Of a DNA stretch of 64,000 bases, positions 11,346-23,068 are shown piece by piece (within the stretch, counting starts at the first letter, position 1; each line of letters starts with the position of its first letter). The stretch is from Chionis minor. Its lineage: Eukaryota; Chordata; Aves; Charadriiformes; Chionididae. Under the pieces are notes generated by a model. The model did not search any database. It had not been told where the DNA came from and saw only the letters and a list, made by a program, of their open reading frames with translations. The position numbers were made by a program, and so were the translations under genes. The stretch is taken from the NCBI GenBank assembly GCA_013398295.1, contig VZSF01001908.1:248001-312000 (forward strand). Reading direction: 5' to 3'.

Positions 11346-12824
11346 TTGTAGAAGGGAAGGCCCGGACAGGGCAGGAATTAATTGCTTTTTAATATTTCCT
11401 TCTTTTCGCTCTTGTGCCCGGGTTTTCGGTTCCCACCTGCGATAATGCAGCATTGGAAAGCGCGCAGGTGTAGGAGCAGGTGAGCACGGTGGGATCTGCC
11501 CTCCTCCCTTGTGCTGTTTGTCTTCGCTGTTGAGGCTGCAGACACCTACTGTGTTTTGTTAATAAGAAATAAAATAAAGCGACTACCTGAAGGGGTTTAG
11601 GAGGGAACGAAGCCATCCTAATAGAGGCCATCCACGCGGACCTTAAGTGGAAGAACGTCTACTGAAGTTGTTTCTCAGCTTTGCTGCTGGATGTTTTTGT
11701 GTCAGGTCATGTCTCATACAAATGCTATTACTCACAGTGGCAAAGTGGGGAAAAATAGTTACTTAAACTTCTTTTGGATGGAAGCAATGTTTGTTACTTC
11801 TTCATTATCTTTCTGAAGTGTCATCAGAACACTGTACTGCTGAAGTGCGAAAGAGAATCAGTATGCCAGTAATGAGAAGGGAGATTGTAATTTTGGGGCA
11901 AGCTTTAAAGACTGCCTGGCATTTATTAGTGATAGTAATCAGTCATTACTTACTATACTGCATAACCCTAGTCTTTAACCTGCAGTTAAAGAAGAGGAAT
12001 AATAACTTATTTGTGTAGTGGTTCTTCTGAAAGGGGAAATTTGAAGGAATGAAGAGTATTTCTGCAGTATTCTGCTCAGCTGTCTGTGGTTTGGTACCTG
12101 TAGCATTTTCAAGGAGTAGTGAAAACTGACCAGTTGTGAAACACAGCCCTACAAATAGAGCAGCTGTCAGCAGACTGCTGCTACTGCAAGCAGGCTCCTG
12201 CCAGATGGACAGTGGGGTGCGTGTGTGGCTTTTTATTAGCAAGTTTGAGAGAACAATGAGGGAATAGTTAAGAGTAGGATACAGTTTGGCACCTTTAATT
12301 TCATTTCTGTTGGCGTTAAAGCTGTTTTATCAGTTTTGGACTAAATAACGGCTATTAAATTTGATTTCTTCTGTTCCTGCTTTAATGAAATAAAGAGAAC
12401 AGATGTTTCAAAACTGTTCTTTGTCAGAGTGCAATCTACTTGGGGTACTACTGTTTGTTCAGATCAACTGCAAGTGGCCCTGATGGTCTGCTTCTGACAT
12501 TCCAACAAATACTAATGAATACTTTTTGCTTCATGCTTTTGTTTTTTTTGTGGTACAGGACAGTGGTGCCTCTTGCATGCAGTGTGTACGGAGGAAGGTG
12601 GCTTACTGAAAACAGTGGAAAGGTCTCCCCTTTCCACTTGCAGAAGACCTCTCTCAGTGGATCTTACACAAAGCATTCTCGGGACACTTACAGTGTAGTT
12701 CACAAACTTCCATGACACCTGTGGTGAAGAGAGGTGTTGGCATAAATTTGCTTGCTTTGTAAACAAAAGTGGCTCCCATTGCAAGTCCTTAGAATGTCTT
12801 ATTCTGATAAAACACTTCTAATAT

Positions 12825-13086
12825 CACAGAATGGTTTGGGTTGGAAAGGACCTTAAAGATCATCTAGTTCCCATCCCTCTGCCGTGGGCAAGGACACCTC
12901 CCACTAGATCTGGTTGCTCAGAGCCTCGCCCAACCTGGCCTTGAACACTTCCAGGGATGGGGCATCCACAGCTTCCCTGGGCAACCTATTCCAGTGCCTC
13001 ACCTCCCTCAGAGTGAAAGATTTCTTCCTGGTATTCTAAATCTTTCCTGTTCCAGTTTAAAACCATTACCCCTTGTCCTGTCAAAT
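12825..13086 (-). mobile_element. CR1 LINE 3' fragment
   Basis: Minus-strand CR1. On + it begins with the inverted tail TCACAGAATGGTTTGGGTTG and continues through the family-typical CCTTGAACACTTCCAGGGA and CTTCCCTGGGCAACCTATTC blocks to CCCCTTGTCCTGTCA. It is 5'-truncated after about 260 bp and its coding frame is interrupted. It belongs to the same subfamily type as the element at 48190-48938, with a CTCAGAGCC-type 3' region. It lies in presumed EIF3H intron 1, antisense to the gene. Confidence 0.93.
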
Positions 13087-16000
13087 ATCTATCTTATTTA
13101 AATGTCTCATCTGTGCTCTCACAAAGTAATGAGACTTCATCAGTCACTGATAACGAGCAGGGTGATTATGTGCCAAAACTAGGGATGGATTTTGGTGGGC
13201 ATCAGGGAAGTTAGCGACCTCTTTCTCTCTACTGGTTCCTCATCTCTTGGCAGCGATATAAGTAATCCTTTCAAATGGGACTACTTTGAAAGCAAAGACA
13301 CACTATATAGGTTGCTTTTGGGTCTGTGTATGCAAAATAGAGGATGCATCAGTCTTCTGTATATGTGAGAATGTGGAAGTACTTTTAGAAAGCCTGTTAC
13401 TTCAGAGAAACAGTAAAGTAAAAGAAAATAATGTTAGTAATGAAGAGAAGGAGTCCTAAATGTCAGTATGTTACCTTAAACATAATGATGTAGCAATGCC
13501 TACTTTTCTGGCCTCCTTTTAAATTTGATACAAGGAGACTGTCCTATAGTTAACTTCTTATTTTAATCTGATTAATTCCTTTTTTTTTATTATGTGATGG
13601 TGCAATTTTGATTTAGGTCAAGTGCACTTTTTTTTTGGGTAACACAATAGTGAATTAAAAAGCACTGCCCTGGCAGAACAATAAAACCCTAACTAATAAG
13701 ATAGACTAAATCCATGTAACTTCTTAAAATGTTAGTACTATTAGAGTATTCCACAAAAACAATAGTACCAAAAGTTAGGAAGATTGAGGGAGAACTGTGT
13801 CAGATTGTAGACAGTGGATAGCTTGGTTGAAGTACCTGAATGCTTGTTTATAAAATGCTTTTGAAATTAAACATGAATGTAGATTTCCAATATTCACAGT
13901 TTGACAGAAAGGAGAAGAAAATTACAAGTCTGTGCCCTTGTCTGTCAGCTTTTCTGCTAGATAGTTAAGGTCTTCATCATCAAGTGATACATATGGTTAG
14001 CTACTGTATCAGCGTGATCATGAGATTCCAAGTATTTTATTCTGTTGTTGATAGCTTGAACGTTGTTTTGTTTTCCAGTTCATTTTTGAGAGCTCTGTAG
14101 CAGGCAGAAGTTCAAAACTGCCAATATCTCTGAATGGATAGATATCTAGTGGCAGTTTTGAATTAGGAATGTCTTTTGTGAGGCACGATAAGCAAAAGTG
14201 GGTGCTATTCTTTATCCAGCTCGGGAATGCAAGGAATGACTGCGGTGGCAAGTAAAATTGACTCTATCCAGTTGCATTTACAACACAGAAAAATACACTG
14301 ATTCCGTGTGTATTCCGAGCCATTGTTGAGGAGGCTTGTTAAATAAGGCACCTTTGAGGTGGTCTCTTTTTGGAACTGGTCATCTTCTCAACTATTGCAT
14401 TGAATGGCTATTGCAGTTTAGACTATGTGATGAACAGAAATATGAGATTTCTCTTATTTTAAGACAATACTGTGATTTGCTTTGGGTTTATTTAGTAATG
14501 AAGATTAGTAGTGGCAGCCTATGCTTGTTCTACAAATCATTGTTTAACTCGTTCCTGGGTGAGTAGGGATGCGGAGTCTGTATAAAAAAATGTACACCTG
14601 TAAGGGATAACACAGGTTTAGTTGCATATTATGGGAAGTCTTAATATGTCACTGATCTACGCTGTCATAAAGTGCTCGTGCTGATTCAGCTTGTATTGGT
14701 TCAGCAAACAAAGTATCCCATGGGTTTAGGTTTTACATAGAGCTTTTGTTGATATAGCAGTTTGTCAGAAAAATTATATGCTTAATGAACAAACGTACAG
14801 TGAAAGCAGTTTCCAAAGTAGGTCTTGTTATTTGCAAGAAATTTTGGAAATCACAGGGTAAAAAACTGCCTCCATAAGCTCACATTTACAATGTGCTTTT
14901 TCTTTCCAATGAGGTACGAGCTTTTATAAGATGTTGTGTATAAAGTTTTTGACCATCATGAGAAAAAAGCAGGAGGATGAGTGCAATACATCACACTCTG
15001 CTGTCTTCACTTGTGGAAATTTCAACAATGTAATTTGGAGAGAGATTCCATCGTGTTCTCTCTGCTCAAGTAGCCCGAAGAAGGCTTGTGCTCACAGTAG
15101 TAGTGGTCTTGTGGACAGGGTATTTCTGTCCGTGTGTGTGTGTGTGTGGGAGGCATTTGAGCTTCTGTATGGCTGTAGTTAAACAACCTTTTTGTATTTC
15201 CACTTTTTTTTGAGAGATTAGCATTTACCTGATCATTCAGACTTGTGATGATTATGATTACAAAGAAGTTTATGAAGAATCTTAAATACTTGCTGAAGTT
15301 CTTTGTGTGTCCATTTGCAATAATCACAGAAGAACAAATGATGCTTTTAATGTTAAGAACTGAAAAAAACCCATGACTGGGTTTCTGCAGCTTGGTTTGT
15401 AGTAGACTTTTGGATATGATTGGAGCTCACACCTTAAAGCTGTTTCTCCATTTGGAGTACTGCAAACTTTTCTTACCTCACCCAGATTGCTTTATAAAGG
15501 TGTTTTTAGAAGGTGCGTGAGCTTATTCTTCAAATAGTCTCTTTACTTTGCTCAGCTACCTACTTGCACGGACCCCCTAAGAACTTACTCCTTCAAGAGA
15601 GCTGTCTTTCTTAAGTTTAGTCAAGTTCCCAGCAACTTTGTAAGTGTAGGTGGAAGAACATGAGCATAGACCTAAAGTAAGTTTTCATTCTGTAGGGAAC
15701 AAGACTGATAGTACCACTGGCTCAGTGTCGTGTACCTTTGGAACATGCCTATCTGATGTGATTGCCTCAAGCTGTTTTGTAGTTGTGCTTTAAAAGAAAT
15801 ATGCGATTAAGATCACCTTATGATCATCTTTTGCCATGTGAGAATGTGATACAACTCAGACATATGAAGACTAAACATTAGTGTGGTTTATTACTAGTTC
15901 TGGGACTTCTGCATACTCTCACCTGCCTGCTGGTAGATCAGGACCGCTAGTTCCAGGTGTACCAGCTGCATTCACAGTTGCCTGCAACTGTATTTAATTG

Positions 16001-18479
16001 CAGGGATGTCAGAGATTGGAAGAGGTGTGGATGTGACCAGACATCTAGAATTTCTTGTCCCTTGTGAACAGAGACAAAATTTTATTATCTACCTTTCAGT
16101 TGAGAGAAGGGATATATAACGTGTCTCTTCTAAGCTTCACCTGTGGAGGAGAAAGGGTAGCATGGCCGTGGGGTGTGTGAGGGATGCATGGAAAGAAAGA
16201 ATACGGGCTTTCTTCCTGGTTGCTTGTGTGCAACATAATCCCCTTTTCTTGAGGAATGGAGAAGTAGCAACAAATTCAACAAGGGTTGTAACGTGTAGCT
16301 TTTACTATACTTGCTGGAGGCCCCTCTGGTGTTTTTTGTGTAGATGTTTGAGTCCAGGTATGTAAGAGAACCATATTATAGCTTGACGAACACTTACCTG
16401 TTTCTGACAACATTCACAGGTCTAGTTTAGACAAGGTTGTGCATGACTTTGTGAGCTGTTTCTTCAGTGCATAAGCTTGCTAGATTTTTAGTTTCATGGT
16501 TGTGTGACCCTTTGTAGCAGGGAACTCAAAAGCTGCTCTCAGGATCTGCCCCCAAAGGGGTGATTATTATTACGCACTGTCTGAAATAAATGTAAAGCAG
16601 TGCCATAATTTGCTTACCTTTCTCTCTCTTTTTTTTTTTTTTTCTTTTCCCCCTGCAAGAGATGGTGGACTTTTATTTTGTTGTATTTCTAGAAATTCTT
16701 TAGTGGAGGGTGAACTTTTTGTGAAATTAAATCAGATTCAGTTCACTGACCTTATATTCTTTTCCTTCAGTAGTAAGGGGCAGTGAATTTCAAACTGAAA
16801 GCTGATAGAGTATAGAACACTAGCAGCAGTTATTTCTTGGAATGGAAAGAAATTTTTGGGTTAGCTGAATAGAAATGGCAGTTTTCTTTTACAAGTACCT
16901 ACCCGCACTTTCAATAATAATCTATGAAAAGATGCTTGTGCCTTGCTGTTTCTTGTAAGATAGTGAGGAAGAAGATTGAGTTACCAAAGGATTGCATTTA
17001 GTTATGTCAAAATGCAGAATAAGATCCATAAATTTGCTTGGAACTTTTACAAGACTCTTCTTCCTACGCTCACTAATGTGAGTAGTGTGAAATTGTAAAG
17101 TTGGGTATAATTATTAATTTTCCCTGTTTCCACAAAACTGATCTTAATTCTGAAGTTCAAACTTCAACTGCATACCTAAAACTTCTGTAGCGCTCTCTAA
17201 AAATTGTATATTTTCTGGGAATGTGGTTGTTGGTGCTGTGTTGTTCATTTATACAGATAGCTATATTGAAAATAACATTTTCATGGAGTCATATGAACAA
17301 CTGGTTCAGTTTCTTCATATCTTGGTGTTTGTTTCCTTAAAGCTAATAAATACCATCTTTTCTCTTTTTTACTCTTTTTTTCCTGTACTCATTTAGGATC
17401 TGCATTACACCATGGGGATAAAGTAACAAAAAAATATTTCTGTTTTTCTTTGGTATTATGGCTGTGTCATGAAGCACTACTCTGGTGTACTGGGTTTCAG
17501 ATTTAAATCCACTTGTGGAATATTGCTGTTTTCTTCAAAATGAGGTTATTTTCTTGTCTTCTAGTGGAAAATTTGAAATGAGAGAGGGGAAAAAGGAAAT
17601 ACTGTGTTAATTTCGTGCTTATTGGATTAGTGATAAAGATACTTGGATTTCTTGCATCTGCAATTTTAAATAAGAGCCATTATAACAATGGAACAGAGTG
17701 TAATAAGCAAACCTGATTAGTTGCATTTCCTGATATTTATTATCTTTTAAATTGTAAGTTTTTTTCCAAAATTACTATTCTGTTACATTTTTTTATTTGG
17801 CCTTTTCTACGTATGCACTTTTAACTGTATGAGCGCCAACTGTTTGCTCCGTAGTACCTTTGCATCCTTTCTCTCACACAGCAAAGTGAGCAAATGAGGC
17901 AAAGAGGACAGAGAAACTGGCTCTCAAGTAACTCTGCTGTGACCACGAGAGCAGATGGAGCGAGTTAGGTTGTTGTCATTAAAAAGTCTTGTCTACCAGT
18001 TTGCTGCATTATTACAATGGAAGTTCGCAGGGTACCGTTGTTTCACATTTGTAGTAACTCTTCAGCCTTTGCTTTTGCAATATTAATATTCTTTTCAACA
18101 AAGTCATCATATGTATGATAACATTATTTAGATTCAGCATTACATTGCTTTACTTGGAAGTAGCAGGTTGATGGCTGTAGGGTGTTGTGAGGCTTCGGTT
18201 GTTTTGCTTCATTTACAGGCTGGTTTCCCATTACGTTGTAGCCTCATCTTGTGAACTTGTACTCTTAGGTAAGCTTATTCCTGGGATACACAAAAGTTTA
18301 ATTTTGTATAAGGAAGCGTATGCATTTGCTCCAGTTTTTAAATTGTCTGCTGTTGGAAGTACTGGGAGATGGTGTAATCCTAATAAGAAATGCTCAATTT
18401 CCATCAGAGTTTGGAAACTTTTTTTAGAATGCTTTTGTACGAAACTTCTAACCCTACCCAAATTGTACTTACCAAAGGC

Positions 18480-18615
18480 CTCCTCTGCGGAGAATGGATT
18501 GAGAGCAGCCCTGAGGAGAGGGATTTGGGGGTGTTGGTAGATGAGAAGCTCCACATGAGCCAGCAATGTGCACTTGCAGCCCAGAAGGTCAACCACATCC
18601 TGGGCTGCTTGAGGT
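18480..18615 (+). mobile_element. CR1 LINE internal fragment, truncated at both ends
   Basis: Plus-strand CR1 ORF2 piece with the peptide block [18 protein letters not shown] (here [20 protein letters not shown]), followed by [17 protein letters not shown]. Neither the CR1 5' region nor the 3' tail is present, so the copy has lost its 3' end after insertion. The sequence directly after the homologous part is CTTGAG/GTGAGG, which resembles a splice donor. I have no evidence that it is used. Confidence 0.9.
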
Positions 18616-19052
18616 GAGGGTTGGAGGCTGTGTTAATACTCAAGATGGTCTTCTAATGCCAGGTAGTATTTATTCCAGCTACTTGATTCTGTGAGTCTTT
18701 GAATATATATTTAGGTGCATGTTTTAAAGTTTGAATAGAACTTAAGCTAAATCGTAAGATTTCCTTGTCAATTGATTTAAATTAAATGTAAACATATATT
18801 GACAAAAATATAAATATGTCAAGAAAATGGTTAGAAGGCCTTGTCTGCATTTGTATCTGCACCAGTGTGGCTATAGTGTAGATGTTTCTCTTGTCAGGTA
18901 TGACTGATTTACTCAAGGATTGTTACTGTAAGCTACATTACATTGATTTGGTGATGATGTAGTGTGCCTAATGGTTTGTATTCTTATCTATGGTATGTTA
19001 GAGGGTTTTTTATTTTTTTTTAACATAGGTAAAAGCTTGTGAGTCTCCTTTT

Positions 19053-19100
19053 TAAAAAAACAAACCCCCGAAAAACCTCCAAAACAAAAACAACCCCAAA
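19053..19100. repeat. A/C-rich low-complexity tract
   Basis: A stretch of A runs separated by C runs (AAACAAACCCCC, AAAACAAAAACAACCCC). It resembles the reverse complement of the G/T-rich tracts at 20461, 45871 and 63301. No element boundary is visible. Confidence 0.7.
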
Positions 19101-20460
19101 GCCTATCATTATCGGACTGTTTTACAATAGTTACTCTACTCACATTTGTGGTATTTAAGATGCTTCTGCCTTATTTTCTTATTACCAGTCATTTTTGTCC
19201 TAAGCGCATATGATATCGTATTCCAAGCTGTTGACAGGGAAGGCCTAGTTAGCATCTTTGGTGAGAAGCTCTTTAGGATGATTTGTCTGATCATAGTAAA
19301 TAAAATAAAACAATATTGTGTCTCCTGAAAATTGGTTTTTGAGGCTCATCTTGTAAATGTTCTTTTAAGCACTTTTTTTTTTTAAAATGCTAGATTTTGA
19401 CCCTCTTGGGAGGAAAACAATCAATTTCTGTAGTATTTGAGTACCTCTCATTTGAAGTTGGTAATAACAGTGAAGCCTATATTGAACTGGTTAAAAGTCT
19501 TTGACCTTTTCTCAAGTTGTGAAAATTGTGCTTTTTCTAGCTTTTCTCGTGGTTTCTTCCCCTCTACTTTACCCCTTTTGAAGACTTAGCAAAAATACCC
19601 AGGCTGTGTGTTCTGTTGGCTGTTCTCAGTACAGTTTCTTGACATTGCAGAGCTGTAGGATGGTATTTTAGGATATAATGCCCTTCAGGCTGTATTGTGT
19701 TTTAAGCGTCCTCCAAAGGAGTTTGAATGGAATTTTAAGTTGAAGTTTAATCCGTTTGACTTTTCCTTGACCTTTTTCCCTAAAAATTTAGATCAGATTA
19801 AGCTGACACTGAGAGTTAGTGTGTGAACTGAATACTAGATGTACTCATGGATACCTTGAACCACGGAGAAGACAGAAGCGTTTTGTATTAGTCGAGCGAT
19901 ATCTATGTACTTTCTGTTAATTTTCAGGTACAGTGAGTCGCGCGAGTATAACCCAGAGGGGAACTTCTGACATATAATCCGTATTTACATTCGGAAGAGA
20001 AAGCATTGATGTGTATTAGCAAGAACCTCCTTGGAATATAACACTTCCCATCATTCAGGCTCAGTGAAGTTCTGAGGAATCACACTGTGTTGGCTTTCTC
20101 ACCCCTTCTTCCCCTGGCTGGCTACCTCCGTTCGTAACTCCTCAGCAGGGCAGTTAATAGCACTCTATGGAAAATGTCCCACAGTGTCTGACCTGCGGGA
20201 TTTCATGAGTTAGCTTTGTCCCTTACCAGAGTTACAGTGGTACAAATCAAAGTGGGAGGGTTGAATGAAGCGCGCCAAGAATATTGTTTTCTGTGTTCTC
20301 ATGCCTCTTTTTACATTGTCACATTTCTATTTAAAGCAAAATAAAAAAGATTTGTTGGTTTTCCCTTTTTTTTTTTTTTTATCGTTTTGCTAACCTAGGG
20401 TTCCTTCAGTTCTGGATCTGTGAGTAGTTTCTTCTAGCAAGGAAGAGACATTTGTGGTTC

Positions 20461-20516
20461 TGGGGTTTTTTGTGTGGTTGTTTGGTTTTTGTTTGGTGTT
20501 TTTTTTTTTTTTTATT
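20461..20516. repeat. G/T-rich low-complexity tract
   Basis: T runs punctuated by GG (GGTTGTTTGGTTTTTGTTTGG), ending in a 15-base or longer T run. It is one of several similar tracts in the window and has no coding potential. Confidence 0.75.
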
Positions 20517-22200
20517 TGTAAACTCTTGTTCTTGCTGTTGATTTAATTCTTAAATATAGACACTCTCCCTTTATAGATTTCTTAACCTGAAACCAGTAAA
20601 ATACCCACGTCATGGTAGTTTGAGGATTAAAATGTCAGTGTGTCTTGTCAATGGATAGCAGGTATACTTGCTAACAGAGCACAAACTTTAAATGATTTGT
20701 AAGAGTGCATTGGTGCACTCAGCATCTAATAAGTGTCATGGTAAGTGTACTCTAGTGAGACATTTAAAACTAGAACATCTGGTATCACTTCATCCCATGA
20801 AACTAGTGTGCTGACAAAAGGAGTTAATCTAAGCGTGGAGGTGATTTAAATGTGTTGAGCAGTGTTACACTTCACGACTTGAAGGGGAAAATATTATTTC
20901 AAAATAGCCTTTTTTTTGCTGTGTGCAAGGGGAAATAATGTGTTGCCCTCGATGCTACTGTCGCTAACGATTAAACTTCTCATTATTTTTTGTTCCTGTT
21001 ATGTGCATATCAAACTGGTCTCCTGCTTTGTAATTATGTATGCATAGCTGTTGAAAACAGTAAATGGCACTCTTGTGGTACCTCTTTGGCTGTGTTAATG
21101 CTAAGGCAAAGAATACTTCCACCAAATGCCTTTCCAAAAATTTACTACATTTTAGGGATTAAAATGTTACATCAGAAACAAATGAGACAATAAGCATTAC
21201 CTTCTTATTTAGGTGTTAAATTTGACTCAGGTGTCTACGAGTGCGGAGGTGACAATTGCTGGCTTTATTGCTGAGGCAGTGCATTATGTCCTCTTGCACA
21301 CTGAAACACTGTTAAATATTGTTAAATACGGTTTTCAGTTTATCAACAAAATTAGACCTTTGCAGTTGACGTGCAGCATGGTATAGTGGAGCGAAGTGTA
21401 CAAGATACAGCAGGGCACGGGTAGAAAACCAGCAGATACAGATACAGTAAGGCCCTTAGTTGTATGTATAAAATTAACATCTGTGCCCTATTCTGTCTTA
21501 GGAGTTTTTCTTCTACCTTTCAAATAAATCCTACAGACCTTGTGAGAGGCCTTGTAAGAAGAGGAATGAGTCTTATTTTTTCTGATCTTTGAAAGAAAAT
21601 GATTGTTAAAGTATTAACAATTTAACGAATTTATTGTTAAAGTATTTTTTTATTTTTATTAATCTTTCTTTGCCAGAGACAGTTGTTGGATATGATTACT
21701 TTGTGTGTTATTTTTCCATATTTACACGCATGCTCAAGGTACATTGTCAGTGATGGTACAGTTTCAAGCATGCTGTTCTTTCATATTTTTTTTAATCTTC
21801 AGGCAACATTAAGATTGCAGAAACATGATAACCTGCTTTGATAACAATGCTTAGCAGTTACATGATGTTACCATGTTAAATGGTGTCATCCTAATGGAGA
21901 GTAAATACATTGTTAATGAGATAAATTGGAAAATTTCATGCCTGTATAGGAAGAATTCTTGTTAGTATTTTGTAAGATTACTCAATAGTCTAAAATTGAG
22001 AATGCAAAACAATGTAAATGGTTTAACTTTGATAATGTATTTGAAACATGCGTACACAAGGTTATTTAGGAGTAAGTGTGGAAATATTCTTGAATGACTT
22101 TTATGTGGATGTATGTTTAAGATAAGCATTTTATTCACTTTTTTTTTTTGCTTAATCTAATTATAAAGTTAATAGAGAGGCTTGTTTACTCACTGAAGCT

Positions 22201-22560
22201 CTCTGGAGATCATCTAGTCCAACCCCCCTGACAGAGCAGGTCCACCTACAGCAGGTTGCACAGGATGGCATCCAGGTGGGTTTGGAATGTCTGCAGAGCG
22301 GGAGACTCCACCACCTCTCTGGGCAGCCTGTTCCACTGCTCTGTCACCCTCAAAGTCAAGAAGTTCCTCCTCATGTTTAGACAGAACTTCCTATATTTGA
22401 TTTTATACCCATTGCCCCTTGTCCTATCACAGGGCACCACTGAAAAAAGACTGGTCCCCTCCTCCTGGCACATTTATGAGACATGAGATCCCCCCTCAGT
22501 CTTCTCTTCTCCAGACTAAATAGACCCAAATCCCTCAGCCCTTCAGGTTTGAAGATGCAC
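22201..22560 (-). mobile_element. CR1 LINE 3' fragment (left member of head-to-head pair)
   Basis: Minus-strand CR1 with its 3' end near 22201. The + strand shows GGAGATCATCTAGTCCAACC, then AGCAGGTTGCACAGGATGGC and CTGGGCAGCCTGTTCCACTG. The minus frame retains a recognisable ORF2 C-terminus ([16 protein letters not shown]) and ends in CNLL. Its 5' end at about 22545-22565 abuts the next CR1, which points the other way. It is the same subfamily as the + strand copy at 26371-26699, with which it would form an inverted pair in the EIF3H pre-mRNA. Confidence 0.93.
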
Positions 22561-22569
22561 CTGTATTTT

Positions 22570-23068
22570 GCTGTGTGCCGCAGTATAGGAGACACATTGA
22601 GGTGCTGGAGCGTGTCCAGAGAAGGGCAACGAAGCTTCTGAGGGGTCTGGGGAACAAGTCTTATGAGGAGCGGCTGAGAGAGTTGGGATTGTTTAGCCTG
22701 GAGAAGAGAAGGTTGAGGGGAGACCTTATCACTCTCTACAACTACCAGAAAGGAGGCTGTAGTGAGGTGGGGGTCAGTCTCTTCTCCCAAGTAACAAGTG
22801 ATAGGACAAGAGGAAATGGCCTCAAGTTGTGCCAGGGGGAGGTTTAGGTTGGATATTAGGAAAAACTTCCTTACCGAAAGGGTTATCAGGCATTGGAAGA
22901 GGCTGCCCAGGGCAGTGGTGGAATCGCCGTCCCTGGAGGTATTTAAAAGACGGGTGGACGTGGTGCTGAGGGACATGGTTTAGGGGTGGTTTTGGCATAG
23001 GTTTATGGTTGGACTCAATGACCTTGAAGGTTTCTTCCAACCCAAGTGATTCTATGATTCTATGAATA
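22570..23068 (+). mobile_element. CR1 LINE 3' fragment with tail (right member of head-to-head pair)
   Basis: Plus-strand CR1, about 500 bp, reading ORF2 peptide blocks [46 protein letters not shown] and [23 protein letters not shown]. It then enters the 3' UTR (GGTTGGACTCAATGACCTTG) and the diagnostic terminal octamer repeat GATTCTATGATTCTATGAAT at about 23048-23067. One frameshift separates the frames near 22840. It has a preserved 3' end and a truncated 5' end, as is usual for CR1. Confidence 0.96.

Noticed and set aside
10683..11351. Long plus-strand frames crossing the N gap
   Set aside because: They exist only because undetermined bases contain no stops. The left part is the antisense of a CR1 ORF2 and the right part is GC-rich promoter-like DNA.
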